From: Heterocephalus glaber
Taxonomy: Eukaryota; Chordata; Mammalia; Rodentia; Bathyergidae
Length of the DNA: 64,000 nt
NCBI RefSeq assembly: GCF_000247695.1
Contig: NW_004624784.1
Coordinates: 11,151,472 to 11,215,471 of the forward strand
Direction: 5' to 3'
The notes under the pieces were generated by a model. That model saw nothing but the letters and a program-made list of their open reading frames with translations. It had not been told where the DNA came from and did no database searches. Both the position numbers and the translations under genes were made by a program. Below, in pieces: positions 21,301-34,039 of this stretch; the stretch's first letter is position 1, and the number at the start of each line of letters is the position of its first letter.

Positions 21301-23164
21301 TCTTAGAATGTCATGCATCTCACATTTGCATCTGACTTCGAGGTCGGCTCCTCTCTGGCTTAGCAGTGGTGGGGAATACAGGCTCTGGGTTTAAATGAGT
21401 CCCCAAATCCCCTGCTAGTCCATTTAGCAGGGAGCAGAGGCCCATTCTTCTCCAGGAGCAAGCACCACCCCAGGAAGAGTTGCACTACAGCAATTCCTAC
21501 TGTCACACAAGGGCTGGGCAGAGGTCTGGAGATGATGGCAGCCCTTGCAGATTGCAGAGTTTTTAGGATAAATGGTGATTTTCATCCTTGGTGATTTCCC
21601 AAGGCCACTGAGGCTTGACAATTCTGGCAGGGAAACCAAATTTAAATGAGTCCCTTTTCCAGTCTGCCTGAGGGGTAGGCATTAGTCAGGGAACTAACAA
21701 CCTTCCCTGGCTGTTTCCTGTGTTCTGAACAAGATGTCAGGAGGTTGTGAAGAAACACAGTCATTGTTCCAAAGGTATTTTGTACTGCACAAGACAAGGC
21801 AAAGAAACAAAGAGCCAAACACAGACCTTGAGCAAGCTGACAAAGAGCATGTGGAATTAGCTTGAGTGAACTCTTCCACCCTGTGTGCATGGGGTTACAG
21901 AGGCACCTGCTGTTATCAGACTTGAGGTGGGCTTATGCAGAAAAGGGTTGTGATGTGGTCACAAGAAGTGCTCTAGAATGGGACCATTGAAAAGATATTT
22001 AGATGCTGAGTTCAACCCCTAGATTTTCTTTCAGATCAGGAAATAAGATCAAGGAGGTTAAAGACTAGCTTAAGGTTTTAAGCTAGTGAATGGGAAAGCC
22101 AAAATGGGAATAGGTTTCTTCCTTCTGTGTCCAGTTGCTCTTATAATTACATTGGAAAGGGAGTAGGAAAGAAGCAATTGGAGAAAGAAGAAAGAAGTAG
22201 AGAAAGTGGGTTTTATGGATAGAATCCATGTTGAGGAAAAGTAAGAAATTACATAGATACGGTTATGGGGACCAAGTGGGTTTTCATGACTGGCAATAAA
22301 AGCAATAGGACAGAAAGCCATAACTCCCAGAGGTGTCTTTTGCTAACATTATTTTCAAAAAGGATTCTTTTGCTTTAAATCAGATGCCCAAGGCTTTATC
22401 CTCTTTAGTTCATCCAGCATGGTAATCTGGGACAGAAATTCTGAGCTTTCTGTTCCACAGTGAAAGGCGATGTATAACATCCCTGACCTGGGGGACCCTC
22501 AAATTGAGCCTCTTATTTTATGGTCAGACAAGAGATAAAGACTTTTGTTGTCCAAAATTGAATTCCCGTTAGCCAAATCCCAGGCCTCCCCTCACCTTTC
22601 CCAACTATCTCGGTTAGGAGCCTAAAGGACTCCTTGAAGAAGCAGGCTTGTGTGTGTGAGTGTTGGAGGGAGAAGGAGAGGAGGTGAGAGGGCAAGGAGC
22701 CTGCTGGGGAGGTCACTAGGATCCAAGGCTTACAGCTGATGTGCTGCTTCTGCCATTGGTTTGTTGGTATTGCAAATACATGGCTCCAGCACCAGGGGAG
22801 GATGTAAGGGTCAAGAACTGCAAATTGTAAACCACAGTGAAGTGAGATGAATCAATCTGCAGTGACCTAATAGACAAGAGGAAAGCCTGCTAACAGGAGG
22901 CTGAGAAAGGCTCCTGGATGTGCAAGGCTGCAGGAGATCAAGACCAGGCCAGCTTTGTCTACCTGGAAAACCAGGCTCGGTCAGATCTGGTCTTATGTTG
23001 TCTGGGAGTGACCCAAGCTAATGAGGAACAGATAGCACTTCTCTCTCCAGGCCCAAAGGGGTCAAGGTTGAAGATGGGTTCCTGGAAGAAGCTCACCCTT
23101 TCTACAGTGGTCAAGAATCTGGGAGAGGAAAGTCTCCTTTTTGTTTACTTGGTTGTCATTCTTT
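21301..23164. other. Unassigned noncoding stretch
   Basis: No gene is supported; a short GA-rich part lies at 22150-22210. ORFs under 85 codons overlap on both strands. Confidence 0.4.
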
Positions 23165-23770
23165 TCTAATTATAATGTACGTTTATTATAGAGAAGATAG
23201 GAAACCTACAGAAGAAAGAAGAATATCATTCACCACCATGCCACTAAAGGTGATCACTGCTAATATTTCAAGGAATTTCCCTCTTGGTTTTTTGTGTACA
23301 GTTATTTTAAAATAAAGTTGAAATTATACTATATTTATATTTGTATAGTCTTTTTCATCTAAGATTATATCATAAGCCTATTACTATCTCTTCAATATCA
23401 TTCTACAGCATCTTTTAAAATGGTTCCCTAGTGTTCAATTCTGTGTATGTATAGTTAATGAATTCTCTATTGTTGGCTACTTGGATCATTTGCAAATTGG
23501 CACCCTTGTAAATACTACTGCAATGAACATCTTTCTATCATGATTATCTGAAAATAAGTTTGATTTTTTTGATTAGAAGTGGAATCACAGTATCAAAGTC
23601 CCTTGTTACATATTGGTTAATTACTCTCCTTCCCTCCTCCCCATGTGAAATGTTAGACCAGTTTACACTTCCATTAATCAGTGGCCATGACAGTGCCCAT
23701 CTCACTGCACCTTTGCCAACATTATGGGTCATTAGAGTCTTTTATGTGGAAGATTGCTTTTCCATGTCCT
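23165..23770 (-). repeat. Ancient L1M-like LINE fragment
   Basis: GAATTCTCTATTGTTGGCTA, GTAAATACTACTGCAATGAA, CATCTTTCTATCATGATTAT, GATTAGAAGTGGAATCACAG and CCTTTGCCAACATTATGGGT follow the order of antisense old L1 sequence. It is highly diverged, so the subfamily is not claimed. Confidence 0.6.
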
Positions 23771-24414
23771 GCTCAGCTTGCTGATAGCATAAACTTCAAA
23801 CATGGAAGCTACTTTGTATTTATTGGCAACGCTTAGTAGATCCACATGTGTGGAGAGTCAGAAAAGCTCGAAGGAAAAAAGGCTGAATTTGATCCACAGG
23901 CAGCCATAGGTAGTACTGTACGTAAGGAGAAGGTTCCCCTGTATAGGAGGAGGTGCTTAATTCATCCTTTTCCAAGACTCTGTGTTGAGCTGCCAGGCAA
24001 AAGCCCTCCTCCCAGAGCCCTTGTGCAGGAATGCTTCCTGGCTAATCAGGAAATGAAAGAACAAAGCACACCTACACAAAGGTGGGCTTAGCGCACTGGA
24101 AGACCAGTGATGTGCAAAGCCCCTGACGCTAAGCAGAAATGAAAACATTAGTGGTGAGATACCCAAAGAAAACATATTCCATATGCACAGACTGGCTGGT
24201 GGCAAAGGAATACAAATGCAGTCAGTGATTAGCCAGGAGGAGCAGTAGCAGTAGGGGACATCTTAGGGTCCCCCCTCTGGCTAGTTCTAGCTTAAAATGC
24301 TCAGGGTGCTGAATAGGACCTTGTTCTGACTTGGGCATCTGCTATAATTGTCAGTATTGCAGCCTGTTTGGAATAACTCCAAGAGTTACAATGTACTGGG
24401 CAAGGCCTAGAGAG
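23771..24414. other. Unassigned noncoding stretch
   Basis: Nothing recognised. Confidence 0.4.
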
Positions 24415-24500
24415 TATTGAGCATCTACTCACAGTGCTGTGAAGTAGGAATCATGACCCCCATTTCCTAGATGAGAAAATTGATGTATAGTAAGATTTCC
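24415..24500 (-). repeat. MIR SINE fragment
   Basis: CATGACCCCCATTTCCTAGA then TGAGAAAATTGATGTATAGT gives the antisense MIR core. Confidence 0.65.
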
Positions 24501-25284
24501 TTGCTTTGTCAGAGTGGTAGAGCTCAGTTCTTACATCAGGCCTATCTGGTCCACTCCCTGTGTTCTCTCCTTGGCTGTGCCTGTGTATGGCCTAATTTCC
24601 AGGTGTGTGAAGGTGGAGAGGCAGGTAGGGTAACATTTGTGATCCAGGATCCTAAAAGGCTAGACCTAGCAGTAATTCTGAAGGCTGGCCACCTTGGCTT
24701 ATATGACAGCCTTTTTATTTTGTCCATTGCACACTGCCACGCTAGTGATAACAATACAGGGACAAGAGTGAGACATGTTTAGGGTGAAAAATGGCCAATA
24801 GGTCTTGCCATATACTTCCTTTTGGGTCAGACATTTCCAGAGAGCACCTTGGTGATGGTTGGGCAGCTGGTGATGTATTCCTTATTCTCCCCAAGCACAG
24901 ATGTCCTGGAAGATAGGCCCTCAAAGAAATGGCCCAGTGTTCAAGGGAGGTTTTGCACTCTTCTGGTTACCAGACTCTGGAAGAGATACTCCTCCAGATA
25001 CAGTCTGACTTCTTTTGAGACCTCTGGTTTATCTTGCTGGAGGATTCCAAGGGTGGCAGGGAATAGAAGAGACATAGAAGGAAAAGAAAGGCACTGCTCC
25101 TGTGGAATCTCTGGGAGACTGGGGAAATGGGCAGTGCCTGGCCAACCCCTCTTTTCCCTTTCTGTTGGAGCCTTCTTAAACTCCCCCAAGTTCACCCCCT
25201 GCAACGTACATTTTGCTGACCAGGGAGAATCTTAGTGCTGACTTGCTGTTTGGCTAGAAAAACACTGGACAGACAAGAATAGGA
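24501..25284. other. Unassigned noncoding stretch
   Basis: The 137-codon plus ORF at 24822-25235 and 87-codon minus ORF at 24941-25204 overlap; neither shows a domain, and they are treated as chance. Confidence 0.4.
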
Positions 25285-25286
25285 TT

Positions 25287-25291
25287 TTATG

Positions 25292-25348
<57 letters not shown>

Positions 25349-25350
25349 TT
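25287..25350. repeat. (TA)n(TG)n(TA)n compound microsatellite
   Basis: Two TA blocks flank a TG block, giving a self-complementary AT-rich tract of about 60 bp that can form a cruciform. Confidence 0.95.
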
Positions 25351-25599
25351 AAAAATCAAAACAAGACAAAAAACAAGGCACAAAGCTTTTAACTTAAGTG
25401 CTGGGGATTGACTGCTCTGGGCAAAATGGGAGATGGCTGCTGTCTAACTGATAAACTCCAGGGTTCCCCAGTCTGGGGTGTGACCAGTCCTACCCATGGC
25501 AGAAGGTGACCCATAATGATTTTGCTCTTTCTCCGTCCCTAGATTCTGAGGCTCTGAGGATGCGGCATTTACTAGTCCTTCTGTATAAGTCATAGGTAC

Positions 25600-25790
25600 T
25601 AAGTGGCGGATGATATGTTACATTTAATTTTCCAGACAGTGCTCTGGGGGATCATTCCCATTTTGCAGATGGGGACACTGAAACTTAGAAAGGTGTGGTG
25701 CTTGTTCATGACTACACAGTAAGTTGGGGGTAGAGCTCAGATTCAAACCAGACAAGTCAAGGCCAGGATCCATGCTCTTAGCCACAGTCT
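25600..25790 (-). repeat. MIR SINE fragment
   Basis: CATTTTGCAGATGGGGACAC, TGAAACTTAGAAAGGTGTGG, GACTACACAGTAAGTTGGGG and GAGCTCAGATTCAAACCAG give a long antisense MIR. Confidence 0.8.
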
Positions 25791-26846
25791 TCTATGATTC
25801 TGCTTCCCAGGGACCAAGGGCTATGTTCTGGGAGAAATATATAATTTTTTTGCACTTGATTCTTGACTACTGCTAATAAATACTCATGATGAGGCCTTTG
25901 GGAGGTGTTTTCAAGTCAGCTCAACATGATTAAAAAAGATCAGTAGAACCCAATCAAATGGCCTGTTTGTTTTCTAGCCTGTCCCTGAGTGGGCCAAGTG
26001 GTCAAAGGCATGGCACTGGTTTGTCTGCTGTCCATCCCTGCTGAAATCATTCTTTGTTCTTGATGAATAAACAGCCTCAAGAGGGGTTACTCCAAATGTA
26101 CAGTGTCCTCTCTCCCCACAACCTTTAGCCTAAGTGTGAGTTGACTGGAGAGGAAAATCCTTGTTTGGCTGAAGTAGGAGGAATCATAAAAACACGCTGG
26201 GCTTAAGAAATGTAAATATCTACACAGCTAGATGGATGAGGATGATGGAGAGGTGCCAGAGGAAGCCTGGATGTGAGAATCTGGCAGACAGCGATAGATG
26301 AGAAGGAACACAGAGAGTGAGAGAAAAGCAAAAGGCAAAAAGCCACATGCATGGGTGGAGAGAGAAGCCTAAGCATGGCCGGGGACTGACACAGCAGGGC
26401 TGGGCTGCAGCAAATTCAGAGGGAAGCATGAGGCATGTCTGACGGATTCTGTGGTGAGAGTACAGGGTATGTGGCTCTGGAATGACCCAATGGTGAGGGA
26501 TCTGACAGAGAAAGAAGCCTGCAAACATGTCCAAGTTTCCCTGGAAGAGTGGTTAAGACTCACAGCACACATGGAGCTCTCAAAGCATAACCAGTTCCTG
26601 GATGGCGGCATCTGTATCTCTAGGAAACTTGTTGGAAATGCATTTTCTTGGGCCTTGCCCCAGACCCTCTGAGTCACAAACTCTGGGGCTCAGTCCAATA
26701 TTCTGTGTTTCCACAAGCCCATCAGAGAATTTGGGTGTGTGGAGGAGTAGGGTGGAGGAAGAAGTATGACTGAGAGGGTGTAGAAGGCTAGGGTCTGGGG
26801 TAGTGTCTGAGGGGAAAGAAAGAGGACAAGATTTTATTCTAGTGTC
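25791..26846. other. Unassigned noncoding stretch
   Basis: No gene or repeat recognised; ORFs up to 104 codons overlap on both strands at 26220-26860. Confidence 0.4.
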
Positions 26847-26955
26847 AAAATCAGACAATACAGGGCCAGGGATTTAGCTCAGTGGTTCCAGGGCCTGCCT
26901 CGCAAGCACAAGGTCCCAAGTTTGATCCCTGGTACCCCCCCCAAAAAAATCAGAC
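26847..26955 (+). mobile_element. tRNA/ID-type SINE with target duplication
   Basis: The body (from 26863) reads GGGCCAGGGATTTAGCTCAG through CAAGTTTGATCCCTGGTACC, then C and A tracts. The flanks AAAATCAGAC at 26847-26856 and 26946-26955 are identical. It is the sense version of the GGTACC-ending SINEs at 3487, 27220 and 44489. Confidence 0.92.
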
Positions 26956-27219
26956 GTGGAGAAATACGTGGAGAAATGTGGGACACTTGGGAAGGATGGC
27001 CAGGCTAGCAGAGGCAGGCAACCCAGTCCAGGACAACACCCCCAGGCACAGGGCCAATAAGTGGTTTTGATGGTGTCCGTGCTCTTGCTGGTTCCCTGTA
27101 CATCATATATCAAGTTTCCATTAAGGTATAGAAGAACACTGGGAGTTCAAGTGATCTTAGCAAAAGGGGTCCTGGAGAGGACTGGGGTTCCAGTGGTCTT
27201 GGAGGAGAGGTCTCTGTCT

Positions 27220-27326
27220 CATTTCCTGTTTATCTTTTTGGTACTGGAGATCGAACTTGGGTCCTTGCACTTGCAAGGTAGGTGGCATAACCACTGAGCT
27301 AAATCCTCGGCTCCCCATTTCCTGTT
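27220..27326 (-). mobile_element. tRNA/ID-type SINE with target duplication
   Basis: GGTACTGGAGATCGAACTTG to CACTGAGCTAAATCCTCGGC is the antisense SINE. CATTTCCTGTT at 27220-27230 and 27316-27326 is the target duplication. Confidence 0.92.
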
Positions 27327-28189
27327 GATGTGACCAAAATTCAGCCAAGGGCTCCAGTGCCCAGAGAGCTCTTTGTTTGGATGTTGCCTTTTTCTCTGCC
27401 CTTGCCAAGGAAACCTCTGAAACATCCTTCCCTCACTGCATGCTCTTAGGAGACAGGTCTGGGTCATCGTACACAGAGTGATGTGCATTAGGCACAGAGT
27501 ATAGACTTTGTGCTGCTGCTGCTGAGCGTGGAAGGACTATCCTGCTCAGGGGAGGCAGGTAGATTGGATGACATCAGCTTTCTAGGTCTCTGTTTCTACC
27601 TCACCAGCTAATGAATATCTCCCCCAATTTTCACTGCTTTTAAAAATTAAAAAAAAATCTTCCTACTTTGTCCACTCCCGATATTGGCAAGACATGAATA
27701 AGCTAACAGTTTTGGAGCCATTTCTTTCGGGACCTTGACACTGTGGTTGCCTTACTTAAGGCTAATGTCCAGACAACCCATGTAGAAAAGGCTTCCCTAA
27801 CATCCCACCCTCCAACCTCAGCAGCAGAAGATAGCCAGGCTCCAGAAGTCTTATTTCTATCCCTCATATGACAAACACCTCAAAATGGTCCAAGGAAACT
27901 TTCACCTGTGTAAATAACCATTACTGTGCTTATGCTTTTGAAAATGTTCATTTTGGGTCCTTTAAATGCAGATTCAAATCTGCACTGGAGATTGTGCTTT
28001 AAGAAAAGGCACTTTGTATAACTTTCCATTTAGCTCAGCAGGCAGACCACCTGGAGGCCTCTTAAGGACCTCACTTGGGGTCCCACTGTGTTAGCAGCCA
28101 GCCTGGGTAGAGGGAAATGGCTGCTTCTCCTGTTAATAGATCAGGAGGAACTGGCTAATGAGTTGTAGGGGGATTAAAAAACCCAACAC
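27327..28189. other. Unassigned noncoding stretch
   Basis: A short GCT repeat lies at about 27510-27524. Nothing else recognised. Confidence 0.4.
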
Positions 28190-28345
28190 CCAGTTGAAAG
28201 CAATATCCATTAGTGTAGCACACTCAACACAAACCATGAATTATTGTGTTGATTGGAGGAGACAAGCCATAAATTTCTCCTATTAAAGTTCTTGAGTCAC
28301 ACTATCAGGCACAGACTAATGACTTAAAAATAATATGTGCAAATG
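28190..28345. other. Candidate conserved noncoding element
   Basis: A repeat-free AT-rich block with TTGAAAGCAATATCCATTAG, GAATTATTGTGTTGATTGG and GACTAATGACTTAAAAATAA. The first bases and composition resemble developmental enhancers, but conservation is inferred from appearance only. Confidence 0.3.
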
Positions 28346-30349
28346 TCATCAGCATACAGATGACCTGGGTTTTGGTCCCAGCAGGGGAAGTCTCATGTCT
28401 AAGACAAAGCAGAGAAATCATTTAGGGGTTGAACAGGGTGCCTACCATCTTGTGCTCCATAGGAATGCTTTCTTTTCAATCAAAGATGGTTTCCAGAGAA
28501 GTCATAGGGACTGCATTTCCTGGTGAGGTAGTTTTGAGATTAAGGCTAAAGCATCACGAAGGGAAACTCAAGGAGACCCTCAGGTGCCCAGAGCTATGTC
28601 ACTACAGGAAGGTTCAACCAGGCAACCCAGGAAAAAAGGTGATAAGCACAGATACCTGATGGGTCCCAGCATTGCCTTTGGCTGTGCCGGCACCTGGGAG
28701 GCCTCACTTCCACTTGCTCCTGTCCTAACCAGACTCAGCCCTAACACCAAATTCCAGCACCTTTCTTCCTACTTAGCCTCCAGCCAACTCACTGAGGCAC
28801 CTATCCAGCGTGGGAACCACCTTAACTCCAGAATCCTCTCATTCTTGCTTCTGTAGAAATGAATGTTTACTGCAGAATAGTTCCTACATATTCTCCCTGC
28901 CAGCATGGATTTTATTTTTCTAATGGGAATTCCTGCCTGTTTCTCTATCTGATCTATTCTTGGCTCTCTCCCACCCCTGCCCTAGCATCTGAGTGGCCCT
29001 CAGCTGCCAGTGACTCAGGTAGGGCCACTAACCAGTCGGTAGCTGAGTGAGGGCCCAGGGGCATCCTTGGTCCTCCTTTTAGAGCACAACTTCTAGGGAT
29101 TTGGGGCCCAGGATGGAGAAAAACTAACCTTCGATCATGCCTTCATCTCCAAGTAGCACATCTGTCCAGGATGACATCTGGCTCTGGGAACTGGATAATG
29201 GGGTTTTGCTTTCTGAATCCCAGCTTTGCCTTTTTCATGCCATCCATTATGCTATCCTATGATACCCTACAGAGTGTGATACCAAGTTTGCTTTGGAGGA
29301 GTGTCATCAAATGTCACGCTGTCGGCAGTATTTGTACAAAAACCACACCAAGGTTTACACTCACCTGAACTCAGCGCCAGGTTTTTGCCTTATTCAAATA
29401 CCCATCTTTAGGGAGGCAAGGCTTGGACTTGATCCTGACCTGGAAGGACACATTCCTGCCTCCTTTTTGCCCTGGATACCTGGATCCCCTGAAGCCTCAT
29501 GGGGGAGGATGGAGCATCTAGAAACCATCTGGGAGGTTCTGGGAGATCATTTCTTCTCTTTCTTTCCTCTCCACCCCCCTCCCCACTCTTTTATTTTTTA
29601 TTAACAAGGATGAAAGTGTGAACTTGAAACAATAAGGCATGAAAAATCACAGAAATAACTTAATTAAGTTTTTAAAGATTTCCATGCTTGAATAAATTAG
29701 CCTTCCTGCAAATGTCACAACATTCAGGAAAAAAAATTGTAATCAATGGAGCACAATGCTTCCCTGCTCTTTAGTTAAACGAAAGCTCCATTGGCGCGTT
29801 TCCTTTTACCCCTGCTCCTCTCCTGCAGCTGCTGCTCCCTGGGCCCCTCGCTTCAGGCAAGGGCACTAGACTCACACATCAGAACATTCTGGCTGTGGCT
29901 GGGAAGGAAGGAAGGATCACAGGTCGGGGTAGGGGTGGGAGGACCAAGAGGGGACATTACTCTTGGCACAGGTGAGAGCTTGTTGTGGTCCTGGCTCTCC
30001 TTTGAAAGGTGGAAAAAGTTGATCTCTCTATGGGGCTTAGGGGTCCTTAGAGTCAGACAGATCTTTCCTTCAGAACTAGGAGGGAGCGTGATGAAGCATA
30101 GGCTCGACTTTGTAGAGTGAGTGGTAGGGGCTATTCTCCTGCCATTTCCTCTAGTGTTTTTCCCCTTTCTAGGCTTTTCTTCACATTTACCAGAGGCTCC
30201 TGGAAGGTCACAAGAAGGCAAGGAAAAGAAGGAGAAGGGTGCGGGGAAGGGAAAGGGTCCAGGAGGCCTGGGCAGCGGCCTTGCCTGAAGCAACGTGGAC
30301 AGATTTCCATTGCTGTCAAGGCTGAGGGCAGATTGCTTGGCTAATGAGT
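28346..30349. other. Unassigned, mostly repeat-free stretch
   Basis: No mobile element was recognised. An AT-rich part at 29630-29790 (ATAACTTAATTAAGTTTTTA, with a TTAATTAA palindrome) could be regulatory. A 166-codon minus ORF (29853-30353) has no domain and is treated as chance. Confidence 0.35.
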
Positions 30350-30620
30350 CCATGTGCTGCGCTGCTGCTGCTGCCGACTTGAGCAGTGAGTGATGTCATG
30401 CTGGCTGCCCAGCCCTGCTATAATGCAGCTGTCAGAGCCCATGGGGAAAACTTGGGGAGAAATACGAGAAGCCTAAAGAGCAGCAAAAGGCCCAGTCAAG
30501 TGAAGGGAAATGGAATTACAGTAATGCTGAAAGCAGGCACACTGGAGAATTAAAACACTTTGTTTTGGAACCAGATTCTACTCAACTTGAGTTATTAAAT
30601 TATTTATTGTTTGCTTCTCC
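30350..30620. other. Candidate conserved noncoding element
   Basis: A (GCT)n run at 30358-30373 is followed by GAGTGATGTCATGCTGGCTG (TGATGTCA, CRE/AP-1-like) and later by GTTATTAAATTATTTATTG. No repeat is recognised. Regulatory status is inference. Confidence 0.3.
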
Positions 30621-31734
30621 AGTAATGGGAGAGAGTGATAGGGTGGGGGGCAGCCCGGGCAGAAATTGTTTTAATTACCAGGCACATGTGGGCACCACTC
30701 AGGATATAGCCTGGTGCCCCTGGAGCAGCATGGGGCTGATAGAGTGGAAAGGGATGATTAGTGCTTAATTAGAGCCCTCAGATCCATTTACTGGAATAAC
30801 ACTAAGAGGGACTGTGTCATAATCCTTTGGACTTACCATGGGGGACATCAGCATGTTTCCCAAGGTCATTCCACTACTCCAAACAGTTCTGCTTGGATGA
30901 CCTTGCACGTGGATAGGTAGCTGCCTCATAAACCCCACCAGCTCTCTCCTGCCAGCACCACTGGGTTTTGAGTGATGAAAGTGAAGGATCTAGAAGAAGG
31001 AAATGGAAGCCTCCCACAGTCCATATACTGGCCTTTCCACACCTTTTGGTAGTCTGTATCATTAAGAAGGCAGGAAAAAGATGATGATGCATTCTGTAGA
31101 TGAGGAGTGGAGGCTTGGAGCTTTGCCGAAACCCTCAGTGAGCAGATTTTACCCTGACTGGATTTGGCTCTGGAGCCTAAACTCTGCTCTTTGCTACTAT
31201 GCTCTAGTTCCTCAGGAGTAGAGCAGAAGAAGGAAGGCAGAGAAATGAAGTTGCTATGATTTGGCTTTCCCCTGATAGGTAGCAAAATCTAGTCTCTTTT
31301 TTAGGGGCTGAGGGGCTCATAATTAGAAGTACACCCAACTTGAGGAAGCTGTTCAAAGACTTCTATTGACTGCCAGTTTAGGTTAAGGGATTTAAGAAGG
31401 GGGAATGTCATCTTTTTCCAAACAACAGCATGGGCTTGCTTGCAATCCAGAGGTCCTGGAGAACCAAGGAAGACCTTCGTGTGTAGTTGTTTGTGACGAG
31501 GACACCTTATTCTTTACCCAGTTCTTTAAGTCCAGTTATCTAGACAAAGGGCCAGGAATCTGAGCCTCTGCTTCAAGTCCTTGGCCTCTTACCTGAAGCC
31601 ATGAGAAAACACAGTACAAAAATCACCCTCCAATCAACTGAATTCTCTGCCTGTGACATCAAATGCTCATCTGGTTTGCTGAGGAAAGACTTGGTTTGTC
31701 TGGCTATTAGCTTCAAGTGGCTGCAAAAGGAAGG
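30621..31734. other. Unassigned noncoding stretch
   Basis: Nothing recognised; minus ORFs at 30874-31285 lack domains. Confidence 0.35.
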
Positions 31735-31870
31735 GCCCCGAGGAATATAAATTGTTGCCATGCAAACTGTCGATGCAAAGGGCTGCGTGGAATACCTGGC
31801 TTCTTTAATTAGAGCTAATTTTCCTTTTTCTGCAAATCTGGGGCCTCTTCTGTTATTAATGACCTTTTTG
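31735..31870. other. Candidate conserved element with octamer and homeodomain motifs
   Basis: Contains CCATGCAAACTG (octamer-like ATGCAAAC), CTTTAATTAGAGCTAATTTT (paired TAAT cores in an inverted arrangement) and TCTGTTATTAATGACC. No repeat is recognised. Confidence 0.35.
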
Positions 31871-33029
31871 GATCTATGCCCAGGACTTAGAGATATTGTC
31901 TTTGGATTCAGGTAATGAGGCCACAACTGATCCCAAACAAATGGGGGGGGCTATTAAATAATTACTCTACACTGTTTGAGGGTGACCTTTCGTTTGTTGA
32001 AATGGGAGGCATCTGCTTGTCATCACCCCCATATAGAAGATTTTGATTTTTTGGGATTCGTTCTCTTGGATGGAATCCATTTTGGTTTCCGTCTTTTTAG
32101 AAAAGTTTGCTGCAGCATGCTAGAGAGCTGTAGTTGGAGGAAGGGGAGTGGGAACCATTGCAGACAGGCTGGCAATGTGCATTCCTCTCAGTCTGTGGTG
32201 TACAATCAACTTCTGGGACTGACAGGCTGGAGAAGCAGGTCAGTGGTTGCTGGAGGCCGAACTTCTGAGAGGTGAAATTAGAGAGTAAATAAGAAGCAGA
32301 TTCCCATTCAAACTATGGAGAGGAGGTAGAAGGAGACCAAGCCTTTTCTTTTCTTTTTGCATTTACAGTGCAATGGGATAGGGGGCTCGGCATAGTTGGA
32401 AGAGACACGGCTGTTCTTATATGGGGAGAACGTGAGCAGGTTACAGAGGAGGAGGGTAGAATGTAGCACTAGAAATCTGGAAGCTTGCAGAATCCCTCCT
32501 CTGAGAAGTCCTACCCTACCCTGGGTCCTGAGGGGCTCGGTAGAGTTGATTTGGGAGAGAGAAATAACAACAACTAAAGGCTTGAGAGGGAAGTTGGCTG
32601 AATTCAACTTGCTCAGAGAATCATGTAGTCAAGTGTGGGTAATACCTTAAAGAACATGACCTTAGTACCTTACTTCATTTTTATGTCCTTTTAAAAAACA
32701 TCCCTGCTAGATGGCCACTGAACCTCTGCTTGCATTTTTCCCATGAGAACACACTACTTCTTAATCTCTTAAGACTCTCACTCCATTTTCAGTAATTCTC
32801 ACAGAATTCATTTTTAAAGCAATTCAAATAAAAATGTCTGTTCTTTTAACTTTTACCTACTGCCTTTTGTTCTCATCTTTGAGGGCTCATTTGTATTTGT
32901 CCCTTTCCTTGGGATAGTCCTCAGGCTTTGAAATAGAATTGCTGTGGTCAACTTGCATCTTCTGGTGAAACATTCAAGTCCTCTATGTTTTTCTCTCTAC
33001 AAGTACATGTTTGTAATACATAATGCTTG
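31871..33029. other. Unassigned noncoding stretch
   Basis: No gene or element recognised; overlapping ORFs of 84-99 codons at 32308-32650 are on opposite strands. Confidence 0.35.
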
Positions 33030-33480
33030 CATTTGTTGTGTGGAGTTGGTATATGTACTTAACAGATCTTAATTTCCTTTTCCATCCCTCTTCTCTCCCT
33101 TCCTTTTAGCTCTTGATTCCCCTGTCATTTAAGGAAGATATATCTCCCTACTTGTTATTATCTATTTTTATTTTTCTCTTTATTTATAATTTGGGTTTCT
33201 CATATAAGAGAAACCATGAGATAGTTAAGCTTGTGTGTCTGAATAATTTCACTTAGCATTATGATTTCAAGGTGTATCCATTTCCCTACAAATGACTCAA
33301 GTTTATCTTTCTTTATGGCAGAATAGTACTCCATTGTATGTAAATGCCACATTTTCTTTTTCTGTTGATGGACATATAGGCCACTTCCAAGATTTAGCTA
33401 TTATGAATCGTGCTGCTATAAACATGGGTGTGCATGTTTCACTGTAATATGATGTCTTTTTATCTCTGTGATTTTTGCAA
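33030..33480 (-). mobile_element. LINE-1 3' end fragment
   Basis: TTTCACTTAGCATTATGATT, GAATAGTACTCCATTGTATG, CTGTTGATGGACATATAGGC and CTATTATGAATCGTGCTGCT give antisense ORF2 end and 3' UTR. It is better preserved than the L1 at 8.8 kb. Confidence 0.9.
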
Positions 33481-34039
33481 ACTATAGAGCCAGGTTTCTT
33501 TGCCCTCTCTGGTTACCCTGGTTTGAATTAGTCTTGTTTCATGGAGCTCTGAATATGAGACTCACATCCAATAATACTTGTTTGATTTGACAACCACAGA
33601 GCAGAACAGATCCATCTTCTTCTTTCTTCCAGACAATATTGTTTTATCAATACAATTTCAATAAGGGATTTTGTGAAAAAGAAAGGATGGCATGTAGTGA
33701 GGAGGACATATTAAAATCTCTTCTGATGAATTAGGAGGAAGAGATCCAGCAAAACTCCACATTCCATAAGACTGGGGGAGTTTCCTAGGACAGGCAGAAG
33801 GCTGCCCTGTCATCTTTTGGAGCCCTTCCTCTTTGATGAGCAAGATTAGGTGAGGAAACTAGAGCTGAGACTGGGCAGGAGATGAATGACGAGCTGCTTT
33901 GGGATATAGGGCAGAGAGTGACACTGGTATGGGATCCCTTTGAACTTTCTTATGCTGACCTTGGCACCTTGAATTCTTGGGGAAGAAGGCTTCATGCTGA
34001 CAAATTGAATGTCCCTGGGTTACACTCCAGAATGGTCTG
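33481..34039. other. Unassigned noncoding stretch
   Basis: Nothing recognised. Confidence 0.35.

Noticed and set aside
26863..26945. Possible functional tRNA gene (A and B boxes present)
   Set aside because: It has a target duplication, an A-rich tail and no cloverleaf after the B box; it is a tRNA-derived SINE. The same holds for 3487, 7720, 27220 and 44489.
29853..30353. 166-codon minus-strand ORF
   Set aside because: Proline- and serine-rich, low complexity, no domain, overlapped by plus-strand ORFs; no splice or promoter support.
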